Source: Prorocentrum cordatum (lineage: Eukaryota; Sar; Dinophyceae; Prorocentrales; Prorocentraceae). Taken from it: DNA of 64,000 nt. Made by a program: the position numbers and the translations under genes. Location of the stretch: NCBI GenBank assembly GCA_963575745.1, contig CAUYUJ010003991.1, positions 401,364 through 465,363 of the forward strand. The letters are read 5' to 3'. The notes below the pieces were generated by a model. The model searched no databases, was not told the origin of the DNA, and saw only the letters and a program-made list of their open reading frames with translations. This document shows, in pieces, positions 33,500 through 43,530 of this stretch; within the stretch, counting starts at the first letter, position 1; the number at the start of each line of letters is the position of its first letter.

Positions 33500-34650
33500 G
33501 GAGAAAAAGGAGGACCAGCGTAAACCAAAAATGCATCAGCGATGCTGCATTACACCCTCCCCTCGTAGGTTACCTTCTGCGCCCCTCAGTACAAGAGGCG
33601 CCCCCACGCGAAAGACCAGCACCATGTGGGACTGCTACTTTCGTGAGGGCCCCGCTTTGAAAAGGAGTTGCCTTCTTCTGGCGCGTGGCAAGGGAAACTA
33701 ACATTTTATACTATGCAGTTCAACGGTGTATCGAGCGGTATGCCCCTTTTGAAAAACAAACGCCCCCATCCGTGTCACGACTGCACAGGTCTACACATGA
33801 TCGTGAGAAAGGGCGACAGCTTCACTTCGAAGAGCAGCCCCCAACAATCCGTGAAGTGCGACATGTGTTGAAATTCCGAGTCTTTCAAAGAAAGGACTTG
33901 TCAAGCAACAGCCCCATTTTGGAACTGAGCCGCACCCCATATTCCTGACGGTTGCAAGCTGTGAAGACGAATTTGCGCGCATTCAGGCGGCAACCCCATT
34001 TCGGAAACGTCTTCACATCCATCCATGAAGACGCTACGAACTTCTAAGACAAATGCTCGCGGCGTTAAGGCGAGAGTTTGGACAACGACCCTTCCTCCAC
34101 CCCTGTAACTCTTGCAATCCGTAGGACGACTTAGCGCGGCGCTGGGGCAAGAACCACAGTTTGAAAAAGGGCCCACCCTGCACCCTTTCAACTTTTGCAG
34201 GCTTTGAAGTCGAATGCGCGTGGCGCTAAGGCGAGAGTGTTGCCAACAATCCTCCCTCCATCCTTGCAAATCTTTCAAGTTCTATCATGACGTATGTATG
34301 CGGCATTCAGGCAATATCCACATATTGAGAGCCACTGCTCCTCCATCTCTGAACTTGTCGCACAGTTTTCAGACGAATGTGCACGGCGCGGAAGCAACCT
34401 CCGCATCTTGAAAAGAATACCGGTGTTACATCTGTGTATCTGCTGCAATCTATTCAGACGAATGCAGGTAGCACTGTGGCGAGAGCCACATTTTCAAAGC
34501 CGACGGCCCTCCATCTTTGAAGCTGTTTCCAGACTTCAGTCTGCAGGATGACGAGTGGTGAGCAAGTCTCAAGCGAAACGCCCAGCCCCCCGTACCCACA
34601 CGCCTGGGGGCGCGACAGCGAAGAACTATTGCGAAGGTCTTACGGCCGGT
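33500..34650 (+). repeat. Composite 82-bp repeat element, copy C
   Basis: A GGA-containing border reads gaggaccagcgtaaacc (5' module start, about 33510), though only its first part resembles copies A and B. The array (about 33690-34520) has many diverged units with ggcgttaaggcgagag, gcgcggcgctggggcaag or gcgtggcgctaaggcgag hallmarks. The 3' module starts gcaggatgacgagtggtgag (about 34543) and includes caagtctcaagcgaaacgcc and gggcgcgacagcgaag. Unlike the other copies it runs into a cggcgacgac stretch rather than GGA. Confidence 0.75.
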
Positions 34651-34719
34651 GCCGCCGACCCTGAAGGGGGACGACGACAGCGGCGACGACGACAACGCTG
34701 ACGTGGGTCAGAGTCCTCA

Positions 34720-34965
34720 GGGATGGTTTTTGGGGCCTTCTCGGAGCGCTGCAGTTTAGGAGCCGCTTGGTGGCCTCTCGGGAGCCTCTTGGGGGCCTCT
34801 TTGGGCTTCCTTGGGGCCGTCTTGGAAGCCTCCTGGGCTGTGTGGAGGATATCTTGGGCGTCTTGGACCGATCGCTCGGCGATTCGGGGCCCTCTTCGAT
34901 CATGTTGGCGGCCTTTCGGGGCACTCTTGGCCTGCTTGGATTTTTTGGGGGATCCGGGACCCCCT
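34720..34965 (+). repeat. CCTCTTGG-type minisatellite
   Basis: Steps like gcctcttgggggcctc, tccttggggccg and cttgggcgtcttgg recur every 12-25 bases, oriented as in the other sites of this motif. Confidence 0.75.
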
Positions 34966-35104
34966 GGGGGGGGATGGCGTTCTGACCAGAGACCCCCCTC
35001 CTACGGGATCCCTGGGCGCCCCTCCCTCATGCAGGGAAGGGATCAAAGGGAAGAGGCTTCCCTTCGACTGAAATGCGACGTCTTTCAATGTCCTTGTTCT
35101 TCCA

Positions 35105-35160
35105 TTTCTTTGGGACTGATGGCGACGACGACGACAACGACGACGACTCAAACGGAAAAG
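35105..35160 (+). repeat. (GAC)n patch
   Basis: A short gacgacgacgac patch within otherwise unassigned sequence between the minisatellite and the first cassette. Confidence 0.7.
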
Positions 35161-35319
35161 CATCATACACACGCCGAAGTGTCAGCGGATTTCGGGGACT
35201 GTGGGCGCAGCAGGGAGGAGCACGAGGGAGGAGGAGCAGGGGGCCGGGCGAGGCGAGGGTGGCGAGGACTGAGACCCGCCCCCTCCCCAATCTTCTTGCC
35301 CCCCCCCCCCCCCCCCAAG

Positions 35320-35834
35320 GCGGCTAGGCAGGAGGCGAGGGCGTTCGACTGCCCGCCGGCAGCGGAGCTGAGGCCGCCCGCCGCCTCTCCGCCAGGCGCC
35401 GCCGCCGAGGCCCTCCCCTGGTCGGAGTCCCTGGCGTCGGCACCGGCGCCGAGGACGACAGCGACGACAACGCCGACGGCGGTTTTCCTCTCTCGTCCTT
35501 CCCCCCTCGCCTCGATCGTCGTAATCCGTGCTCGTCCCCCTGCCCGATCATCGTTGTCGCCGTTGTTGTCGTCGTCGTCGTCGCCCTCCTCCTTCTCCCT
35601 CCCCCCCTCCATCTCCCACTCCTTCTCTCACTCCTGCTCTCCTTTATGCTCTTCACCCTCTCCTCATCGTCGTCCTCCTCATGACGTGCTGTTTGTGATG
35701 TCCTCCTCCGCTTCCCCTTGTCTCTTTCCCCCTCCCCCTCTCCTCCTCGTTGTAGTCGTCCTCCTCGCCGTCGCTGAGGATGCTGATCGCCGAGAAAGAC
35801 GGGGAGATCCAGGAGCTGCAGCGTCGCCTCGAGG
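35320..35834 (+). CDS. Exon cassette E3, split by low-complexity insertion
   Basis: A pyrimidine tract ending ccccaag gives a plausible acceptor at 35319, followed in phase 0 by AARQEARAFDCPPAAELRPP and AAAEALPWSESLASA. This is the same Ala/Pro-rich lead-in as cassette E4 (AARRETRPPESVPALGPRP, then RWPESPVAV). The cassette should continue directly into the helix, but about 320 bases of GAC/TCC/GTC-rich sequence intervene (35450-35778), after which IAEKDGEIQELQRRLE appears in a different frame and ends at gag|gtggtc (35834). The insertion either created a new intron or broke this exon. Confidence 0.45.
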
Positions 35835-35839
35835 TGGTC

Positions 35840-36124
35840 CACTCTCCTGCAACCAACTTGCAGAGATGAGGATGAGACTGAGGGGAGGAGGAAGACGACA
35901 CATTGGAGTGGAAGGAACCTCTTCCGCCCTTTCCCATCCCTTCATCCCTTTCCCTGACCCGCATCAACCTCCTGTTTCCTACCCTCCCTCCTTCACCCGC
36001 CCGTCCCCTCCCTCCTCTCGCCTCTAAGTATGTCTATCTGACTTGTTTGTGTACTTGTTCTCTTTGTCTCTTTCCTCTCTGTCTCCCATTCTTGTTTCTC
36101 TCCATAACGCTCTGTGTGTGTGTG

Positions 36125-36160
<36 letters not shown>

Positions 36161-37190
36161 TTTATGTTATATATACACGCGTTCTCCTTTCCTCCAAATC
36201 GCCTGTCCTTCCCTCCCTCTCTCCCCGTTTTGTCCATCCTTATTTCACCTGCCCTTCCAGTCCCTCCATTGCGCTCCCTTCTTCCACCTATCTTTCTTGC
36301 CCTCTCGTTCCCCCTTCCCGCCTTTCCCGTCACGTCATTCCCCTCGCATCCCCTCCCTCCCACCCTCAGCTGATCAAGCTTAGTGTCCGCTGCAATGTGG
36401 CCTCCATGACACCAAACACGTAGAGGCCGCGTTGTAGCGAAAGCTCGGAGGTCGGACACGAAGAAGCTGCTCCGTGTCCAAGATGTTTGACCGTACGCCA
36501 GGCACGCCAGTATATTCAGTCGGATGGGCCACACACACTTTAGGATGCAATTCCTGAGAGGGAGGTGAAGTTGGGAGTCGGCATTGGTAGATACCCGTTC
36601 TAGAAAACGGCCAGATTTGGAATAATCCTGCTACACCCAGCGTAATCCTGCTTAGTCCTGGGCCGATTCCGGCCTAATCTGGCATGGCCTAACATGTGTG
36701 CCGAAGAGTCGGTAGTCGTTCTCATGAGGACCTCCCGCACTAGCTGCTTCCTCAAACGCTCGGCATATGGGGAGCCCTGGTTTGGACTCGTCCTGGGCAT
36801 TTGCCTGGCCATGGGTTTTCGCGGTTCCTCGCACGGTGCTGTGACCACACCGTGTGATGAGTCAGTGGGGATTCGGGGTGACCGCACAGCCTTTGCACTT
36901 TGGGCTCTCCGAGGATGTGTCGGGCGACTGGGGCCGCGCAGTCCCAAAACGTTGCGGCGACGGACCGCGCGGGGCCCCGAAGGGGTTGCGCCTACCATCG
37001 TCCAGCAGGGCGCCCGTTGTCGCCCTGGGCTCTGCACGCGGGGGATGGCCAGTGGCCGCCCCCCACGGGCAGGCGCGGCATGCCGAGCCGAGCGGCCCAA
37101 GCGAGCGGGAGCGATGCCTGCGGAGATTGCCACGCCCCGCAAGGTCCACTTCGATCCGAGATCGATCCGATTCGGTATCGGTCCCGACCG
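35840..37190. other. Pyrimidine-rich and unassigned sequence
   Basis: 35920-36370 is TCC/TC-rich, with (TG)n and (TC)n runs at 36115-36145. 36590-36900 has ordinary composition and short frames on both strands without a motif. 36900-37140 is GC-rich and open in several frames. No gene is supported. Confidence 0.45.
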
Positions 37191-37194
37191 AATT

Positions 37195-37360
37195 TTACGA
37201 CGTGTTCATTGGTTCTTGGACGTCCTCCTGCCCCCGGATGCGTTCCGGCAGCTGCGCCTCGCCGAGGGCGTTGCCGGGCTGCCCGGATCGTCCCGGACGG
37301 CCGCCGGAGACCCGAGTTATGGCCTGAACGCCAGACGACGAGGATCATGTGGGGGCGTCG
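37195..37360 (+). repeat. Dispersed repeat R, copy 2
   Basis: Contains cagctgcgcctcgccgag, cccggatcgtcccggacggc and gagacccgagttatggcc. Translated core: QLRLAEGVAGLPGSSRTAAG, then DPSYGLNARRRG. It is flanked on both sides by CGATC-rich sequence. Confidence 0.8.
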
Positions 37361-37469
37361 GCTCCGGTTTAGTTCGATGAATTGTCCATCTCGATCCGAT
37401 CGATCGGGTTCGATGTCGTCTCCGGCCAGCTCGATCCGACTAGATTCCGACTCTACCCGACGAGCCGAT

Positions 37470-38790
37470 GCGACCCGAAGCCTGCATCTGGCGTTGGTGC
37501 GCCTGCTGTCGCAGTCGACCCCGCTCGTATTCGATTCCTTGCCGATGCGGCCGGCGCACAGTCTCCTACTCGATCCGATCCTTCGACGCGATGGTGAGCG
37601 CTCCTGCCATGGCCCGGGCGCCTCCTGCGGCCCTGGTCTGCTCTTGTGTCGAGGGTCGGGCAGACCAGGCCAACCTCCCGAGAGTGCGCGGGGTGGGGAG
37701 AGAAGGACGAGGGAGGAGGCAGGAGGGAGGAGGATTGCGCATCGGATTCAGCAGCTGGCTGGTCAGGATGAAACGGCACTCAACTCGCCAGGTGAGGCAG
37801 GAGCTGGGCCCCGAACAGTGCGCAGCAGGTGTTGACGGAGGGCGTGGGTATTCGGCACGGGCGCCAAGACAGGGCTCTAAGAGCAGGACAGAGTAGCCTC
37901 AGCCACGAAGCCGACGGGACAGGTTGCCCCGAAGCGCCGAGGCTAGAGAAGGAGCAATTCCAATCCACGTCCTCCACACCCCGATCTCCTGGCCTGTCCA
38001 CCGCCCCCCCTACAATCAAGCGGCGTATCCGGCACAGGCCGTCAGGCACAGGGACCTGCAGGAATATGGAGGAGGGAGGGAAGGCGGAGGAAGCATGCCG
38101 AGAAGGTGAGAGTTCGATTGGGACACAGATCCAAAACCTCCAGCCCCGTGAGGATGGCAGAAACGAGAGGGAGGTAGAGGCCGGGACACATATCTAACAC
38201 CTCCTGCACGTGTAGGCTCCTTGCAAGTCCGTGCTGCAGTCTTCATCAGAAGGGAAGGAAGGGCTAACATGGCATTGAGCAGCTTGCTGACAGGTCGCGG
38301 TGCGAACGATGAACGTCATGGCCTCTCCGAGCTCACTCGCAAAGCACAAGCAGGGAGGAGCGAGAAGGGAGGGATACTATGAGCGACGACGGGCGGTTTG
38401 GAGGGGGAAGCGTAATTACGTCTGGGACACAGACTGGCATTCGTGTTCCTCTACTGCCTCCCCACCCTCCATCCTCGACTGCTAAATCTCTTCCTGGGCA
38501 ACTAGTGGTCAAGCTCGTCCAAGCGCGCATCGACAAGCATATCGTCGTAACTACAGGCCTGAGAAGTGGGGGGGATCTCCACATGCAATGGTCATGCCAG
38601 ACCCACCAGCGCACGCACATGTGAAACAAAGCCTCGGCGACAGCCAGGTCGAGGCGAGACGCCATCTCACGCCTCGACATGGCCGTCTCAGAATGGGGCC
38701 GGTGAAAACGAGTCCACTTCCATTGCAGTCCTCCGCGTGTGATCGTCCTGGGACTCCAATATGTGGCGACCTCCACCTCGACCTTCTGCT
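37470..38790. other. Unassigned sequence
   Basis: Frames on both strands are short and unremarkable. Two short direct repeats, acacagatccaaaacctcc and acacatatctaacacctcc, lie near 38125 and 38188. No gene or RNA recognised. Confidence 0.4.
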
Positions 38791-38979
38791 AAAGGGACGT
38801 GGTCAGGCAACTGTGGCACTGCGTGCGGCTCACGCACCCAGAGTAGTTAGCGCTCGCGGACAGGCACGGGTACTGTTCGCCGCCGCCCGCGTCATGACGG
38901 AAAGCAGGAACCGGATCTGCAGGACCTGGGCCGCCAGCTCCCTCAGAGAGCAGGGAGACGAACACCCTCGGTGGCTGCT

Positions 38980-39350
38980 CAGAGTCGTGCTCCTGCCGCT
39001 GGCGCGGGGTGAGGCCCGCAGGCTGCCTCGCGGCCTCCCCCAGGCCCCGAAAGGGGACGCTGGGAGGGAACGGGCTGGCACACTTCCGCGTGCCGATGGC
39101 CTCGAGACGCGGCAGCAGCACCTGCCCGCGAGGCGCGAACGAGATCCGCCTGTGGCACTCCGGCAACGGCTGCGGGAGCGGCGGCCGCTTCGCCTCCGTG
39201 GTGCTTCTGGGGCTGGGCAGCAGTGGCAGCGTCCTGTAGGCGCAGCGCCTCCAAATCAGCAGCGGCGGCAGCACGCTCAAGAGTCTGCAAGCGAGGGCTA
39301 ACCGCGCACGCGGCGACCGCACGCTCCAGAGAGAGGAGGGAGGGAGGAGG
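38980..39350 (-). CDS. Candidate minus-strand coiled-coil exon
   Basis: On the minus strand, after a pyrimidine tract ending ctctctggag, one frame reads LERAVAACAVSPRLQTLERA then AAAADLEALRLQDAATAAQP. It is Ala/Leu/Glu-rich with heptad-like spacing and stays open to a stop at about 38979. Plus-strand frames are open over the same bases, so strand assignment rests only on the helical pattern and the pyrimidine tract. Product unknown. Confidence 0.3.
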
Positions 39351-39469
39351 GAGGGGAGCGGAACAAGAGGAGGATGAGAAGGAGGAGGAGGACGGAGAGG
39401 GGACGAGGAGGGAGGAGAAAGAGGAGGAGCATGAGGACGAGGAGGAGGAGCTCTTCGCGGACGGGGGCG

Positions 39470-40065
39470 GCGTCGGCTTCGGGAGTTCGCGCCTGGGAGG
39501 CATTGCTGCGGCTCGGCCAGAGAGCGGAGCGGGCGCCATTCGGTTGCGCGTTGCCCCCAGGCACCCGGTCGCCCTCGTGGGGTCCCCTCTGCCAGGAGGA
39601 TGTGGCGGCGGAGGAGGGTCGGGTGCCGCCCCAGAACTCCGGCGACAAACTTTTCGAGTATGGATTCGCCTCCAGCTCGTCGTCTGGCACCTGCACGTAT
39701 CTAGGCATCTGCTCTTCCCGCGATTCTTCGGGTTGCTCTCGCGATTCTGGCGAGGGTGATCCCTGCTGGTTTCCCGCCCCGCTGGCGGACGTTCGGCGGC
39801 ACCCTGAAGGCGCTCCTTCAATCACAAGGAAGTGACGGGGGTTGGTGCGCGGGGCGGCTATCGGGGAGCCATCGTGGAGCTCGATGCAAGGCCGACGTAG
39901 GAGAGGACAGGTTAGAGTCACTTCTGCCAGTTTGGCAATGGCAAGTGCCACGACATCGGCCAGGGAGGATTCACGCCAAGCATCTACGCGAACAAGAGGA
40001 GGCTCACCAGGTTGAATAGCCCAGGCTGGTTTAAACCTGGGGTCAGTTCGAGCAGCGCACCACAC
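39470..40065 (-). CDS. Unrecognised minus-strand ORF (about 200 codons)
   Basis: This is one of the more protein-like single frames in the window: from a Met at 40065 it contains RVDAWRESSLADVVALAIAK, TCPLLRRPCIELHDGSPIAA and PRYVQVPDDELEANPYSKSL. Composition is balanced, with a helical middle and an acidic Pro/Ser-rich end, before the frame runs into a TCC-type tract at about 39460. I see no domain I can name. The presence near GGA/TCC tracts and LINEs leaves open a retroelement gag-like or ORF1-like origin. No intron signals were resolved. Confidence 0.35.
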
Positions 40066-40149
40066 CGACGACGCCTGTGAATAGTGACTAGGTGACTAGA
40101 TGGCGCAGCTGGAGGATTTCACAGGGTGTTTCAGGCATCGCCTACATGA

Positions 40150-40494
40150 ATGCTGTTTCGATTGCAGGACCGCTTGCAATACCTGCGTAGTGGGGCCCCC
40201 CTACTGACAACGTGTGTGTTGTTTCTCAATGCGTCCTGTATCCGAGTTCCGTGTCAAAGTATGTACATGCCTAAGTGTTGGAATCCAGATGGTCAAGTAT
40301 TGCCAGTGCCTCCCTTGCATCTGGATTGGAATGCCACGCCAGCCTTGGACCCAGTGACGTTGTTTTGGCATTTCAGTGCACACCTTCGACCTGTGTGTCC
40401 GAAGAGTTGGCATGAACACGCACATGTGATTCACATGCAGAGGTATAAGTTCCAATGCCCAATGCGTACCTCACATTTGGGGCACCCCTGGTGA
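40150..40494 (+). CDS. Unrecognised small ORF (114 codons)
   Basis: An uninterrupted frame with several Cys and His residues (VLFLNASCIRVPCQSMYMPK and HAHVIHMQRYKFQCPM) in sequence of ordinary base composition. The Cys/His spacing does not match a zinc finger I know. The minus strand is also open, so coding is uncertain. Confidence 0.2.
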   Translation: MLFRLQDRLQYLRSGAPLLTTCVLFLNASCIRVPCQSMYMPKCWNPDGQVLPVPPLHLDWNATPALDPVTLFWHFSAHLRPVCPKSWHEHAHVIHMQRYKFQCPMRTSHLGHPW

Positions 40495-40936
40495 TCCTCT
40501 CGTGGACTTTTCTCCCAATGGAGGATGCCTCCTGAGCCAGCCTGGCTCGTAGTCGCAGAAGGATGGGGTCATTGCCGATATCATTGTCCTTGTCATGCCT
40601 AGCCTGGGCCGTTCGCACCACGACACCAGCATCGCCGATCGTCCTTGTCGCTCCCTCCCTCCCTTCCTCCCTCCCTCCCGCCTCTTGAATGGGGCTCTGT
40701 CTCTTGAAGGCCCGCAGGGCCTACAGGTCGGAGGCGCTCGCAGAAGGGAGAAACGCCGCGTATACGCGGGGTTCGAACCAATGAGTCACAGTCACTGGGC
40801 CCCTTTTCCTGTATCCCTCCTCCTTCCCCCCGCTCCTTTCCCTCCCTCCCTCGTCCTCCTGGCCCTTCCCATCCAGTTCCATCCCACACCTCCTCCCCTC
40901 CGTCCCTCCCCGTCTCCCGCCCTCCCTCTGCTCCAG

Positions 40937-41098
40937 GCGGCCAGGCGCGAGACGAGGCCGCCCGAGAGCGTGCCAGCGCTGGGGCCGAGGCCCGCCGCGG
41001 CCCCGCCGGCGCCGTCGCAGCCCCGCTGGCCGGAGTCCCCTGTGGCGGTGCTCGCCGACAAGGACCGGGAGATCCAGGAGCTGCAGCGCCGCCTCGAG
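40937..41098 (+). CDS. Exon cassette E4 (phase 0-0, 54 codons)
   Basis: A pyrimidine tract ends ctctgctccag, then the exon opens in phase 0: AARRETRPPESVPALGPRP, an Ala/Pro linker, RWPESPVAVLADKDREI, QELQRRLE. It closes at ctcgag|gtggcc, a good GT donor in phase 0. Length 162 bases. This is the clearest member of the cassette family. Because it enters and leaves in phase 0 it could be included, skipped or duplicated without shifting the frame. The product would be a Pro/Ala-rich linker followed by a charged amphipathic helix, suggesting a structural or scaffolding protein; no function can be assigned. Confidence 0.6.
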
Positions 41099-41570
41099 GT
41101 GGCCCAAGGAGGAGGGGGAGGAGCGGGGAGGAGGAGAGGAGGAGACCCGAGGGGGTTCAAGGGGCTGTTCCCAGAGTGCTCGAGGGTGGCCTGCGCCTCC
41201 ATCGCTAGCTGTGCTTCCCCACACCGCACTCCCCACATTCCGCCCCACACGCTCCCGCGCCCTTCACGTCCAGTCCACGCTCTCTCACCACCCATCCCCG
41301 CTCTGGGGCCGACAGGGGAGCCCTCGGGATGCCCCAGGAGCTCCCGGCGGTCCCCGGAGGCTCCAGGAAGCCACAGGACTCAGGAAGGCTCCGCTGCCCT
41401 TCCCCCCTCCCTCCTGTCCCCTTTCTTCCCGTCCCTCGAGGATCCTTCCACCCCTTCCCCCCCCCATGCTTCACTTGTTTGCCTCTTCATCCTCGTTCCC
41501 CCTCCCACCCCCCCGCCTCTCCTTCCTCTGGCGTTTCCTTCTAATTATCCCGTCCATCCTTCTCTTTCCC

Positions 41571-41577
<7 letters not shown>

Positions 41578-41607
<30 letters not shown>
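41578..41607 (+). repeat. (TC)n microsatellite
   Basis: About 13 TC dinucleotides in the pyrimidine-rich sequence upstream of cassette E5, probably intronic. Confidence 0.9.
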
Positions 41608-41609
<2 letters not shown>

Positions 41610-41644
41610 GGCTCCCTCCTTGCCTTGCGCCCCCCCCCGTGGAG

Positions 41645-41833
41645 GTGGCCAGGCAGGAGGCCAGCGCAGTCGACCGCGCGCCGGCGCCTGTGCAGAGATT
41701 CGCAGCTGCCCCGCCCAGCGGCGGTGCCGCCGCGGCTCCCCGCAGGCCGGAGTCCCCCGCCGCGGTGCCGGCGCTGAGCACCTCCGCGGCCGACAGGGAG
41801 CAGGGGATCCAGGAGCTGCAGCGCCGCCTCGAG
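41645..41833 (+). CDS. Exon cassette E5 (phase 0-0, 63 codons)
   Basis: After ccccccgtggag the frame opens VARQEASAVDRAPAPVQRF, then an Ala/Pro linker, RRPESPAAVPALSTSAADR and EQGIQELQRRLE, closing at ctcgag|gtgggc, a strong GT donor in phase 0. The layout matches E4: Ala-Arg-Gln-Glu start, P-E-S-P centre, I-Q-E-L-Q-R-R-L-E end. The open frame continues past the donor to about 42270 with two further degenerate Pro-rich repeats (LRPAAAMPEPLQPCWPGSP and PRPAAAPPASWQPRWLESP), so the exon may be longer in some transcripts. Confidence 0.55.
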
Positions 41834-42270
41834 GTGGGCAGGCCGGAGGCAAGGGCGCCCGGCTGCGCGGCGGCGCCCGACTTGCGGCCCGCCGCGGCCA
41901 TGCCGGAGCCGCTGCAGCCCTGCTGGCCGGGCTCCCCCGCGGCGACCAGCGGGCCGCGGCCCGCCGCGGCCCCGCCGGCGTCGTGGCAGCCCCGCTGGCT
42001 GGAGTCCCCCGTGGCGCCGGCGGGTCCGGGCCACCCGCTGCGCGCCGAGGGCGAGGGCCCGTGGTGCCGGGGCGGCGGGGCGGCGTCGTGCCCCGCCTCG
42101 CCAGCGCCCTACGCGGCGAGCGCGGGGGCGGAGGTGGCGCGCGCGCGGGCCGCTGCGCGGGGCGCTGCCGCCGTCGCGGCGGCGGCCGGCGGGAGGCCGC
42201 CCGCCATGGGGGGCGCCGTGCCACGGCCCCCTAAGGAGCGGCGCAGGGGCGACGTTGGGGGGGCGATGGG
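41834..42270 (+). CDS. Possible extension of E5: Ala/Pro/Arg-rich repeats
   Basis: The E5 frame stays open through two more copies of the roughly 24-residue R-P-A-A-A-P-P....Q-P-x-W-P-x-S-P repeat, then an Ala/Arg-rich stretch (EVARARAAARGAAAVAAAAG). Repetition of the same peptide found inside E3-E5 argues for real coding, but GC content alone could keep the frame open. Either an alternative donor near 42235-42270 or retention as intron is possible. Confidence 0.35.
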
Positions 42271-42299
42271 TTCAGGGGGGCCCATGTTTTCGAAGTTCG

Positions 42300-42480
42300 A
42301 GGTTCGAGGTTTTTCTTACGCTTCGTCGGTTGTCGGCGTTGCTTTCCAGCCTCGGAGTGTTCTCCAGCAGCTGCGCCACGCCAAGGCGCGTCAGGAGCTG
42401 CCCAGATCGTCACGAACGGCCAGCGGAGACCCGAATTATGGCCCGAAAGCCAGTCGACGAGGACCATTTGGGGAGATAGG
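42300..42480 (+). repeat. Dispersed repeat R, copy 3
   Basis: Contains cagcagctgcgccacgccaa, gcccagatcgtcacgaacgg and gagacccgaattatggcccg. Translated core: QLRHAKARQELPRSSRTASG, then DPNYGPKASRRG. It lies between cassettes E5 and E6, so it is intronic if those belong to one gene. Confidence 0.8.
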
Positions 42481-42644
42481 GGATAGGCTCAAGGTGGGCA
42501 GGGGCGCATCGGTCCCAGTCGCCCACCCCGCCCGGGGACTTGCGGATTTGTTGTCGGGGGGGCCTATCTCGCCGATCCATCTGCTATGAATCGCCGATTC
42601 CAGCTCGAGGTTCCCCCCCCCTGAGCTGGCACCTCCCACCTCAG

Positions 42645-43530
42645 GAGCCGGCCGCGGCGGCGGCGGTGACGGCGGCGGCGCCGCGGCCTGGTGGCGGCGG
42701 CGCGAGCCCCTCGCTGCTGGACGAGCTGGGGCGGCTGCGGGAGGTGTTCTGGTCGATGGAGTGCGGGGAGGCCGGCTCGCCCCACGGGCCCGCCGCTTCC
42801 GCGCTTCTGCAGGAGGGAGCGCGCCGCGAGCGGCGGCTGGAGGCCGAGAGGAGGGAGCAGGCGCTGGAGATCGACAGGCTGAGGAAGCTGCTGGAGGGGG
42901 AGCAGGCGCGCCGGCTGCTGGAGCTGGCGGCGGAGGAGGCCAAGCGGGAGGACGGCGAGGACGACCAGCTGGTCCAGTCGCTGGCCGCGGCCGCGCGCGA
43001 TGCCTCGATCCAGGATGCGGAGCTGCACGAGCTCGCCTTCTGCGCTCGGACGCAGGCCACCGGCTCGGACGCGGCAGCGAGGCAGCTGCGCGAGGCGCGG
43101 GCAGAGGCCGAGAGCGCCGCGGCCGACGCGGCCGAGACACGGGCCCGGCTCCGGGCCGAGGAGGGCGCCGCCGCCGAGCGGGGGGCCCTGGCCGAGCGGC
43201 TGCGGGGCGAGGCGGCCCAGGCGCGGCTCGAGGCCGAGAGGGCCGCGGGCGACGCGGCCGAGACACGGGCTAGGCTCCAGGGCAGCGAGGCGGCCCTCGC
43301 AGAGGGGAGCGCCTTGGCCGAGCGGCTGCGTGGCGAGGCGGCCCAGGCGCGGGCAGAGGCCGAGAGGGCCTCGGCCGACGCGGCCGAGGCGCGGGCCCGG
43401 CTCAAGGGCAGCGAGGCGGCCCTCGCCGAGCGGGACGGCCTCGTCGACCGGCTCGAGGGCGAGGTTGCGCAGCAGCGGTCGGAGCTGCAGGGCCTGCGGC
43501 AGTCGCCGCCTGTTCCCGCTGGGAGGCGGG
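42645..43530 (+). CDS. Long coiled-coil exon E6
   Basis: An acceptor-like acctcccacctcag leads in phase 0 to an Ala-rich start, then SLLDELGRLREVFWSMECG, RRERRLEAERREQALEIDRL, RKLLEGEQARRLLELAAEEA and a charged helical stretch. From about residue 150 of the exon it becomes a repeat of 42 residues (DAAETRARL... ALAERLRGEAAQAR...), seen three times. 42 residues is six heptads, so the coiled-coil register is kept. The frame ends at a stop at 43698-43700, after a Pro-rich tail and a stretch belonging to an inverted 82-bp repeat, so the true exon end is probably earlier (about 43530). A rod-like structural protein is the best guess; no family is recognised. This is the strongest host-gene coding signal in the window. 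Confidence 0.6.

Noticed and set aside
40765-40795. A ggttcgaacc stretch resembling a tRNA T-arm
   Set aside because: No acceptor stem, D-arm or anticodon arm could be placed around it.
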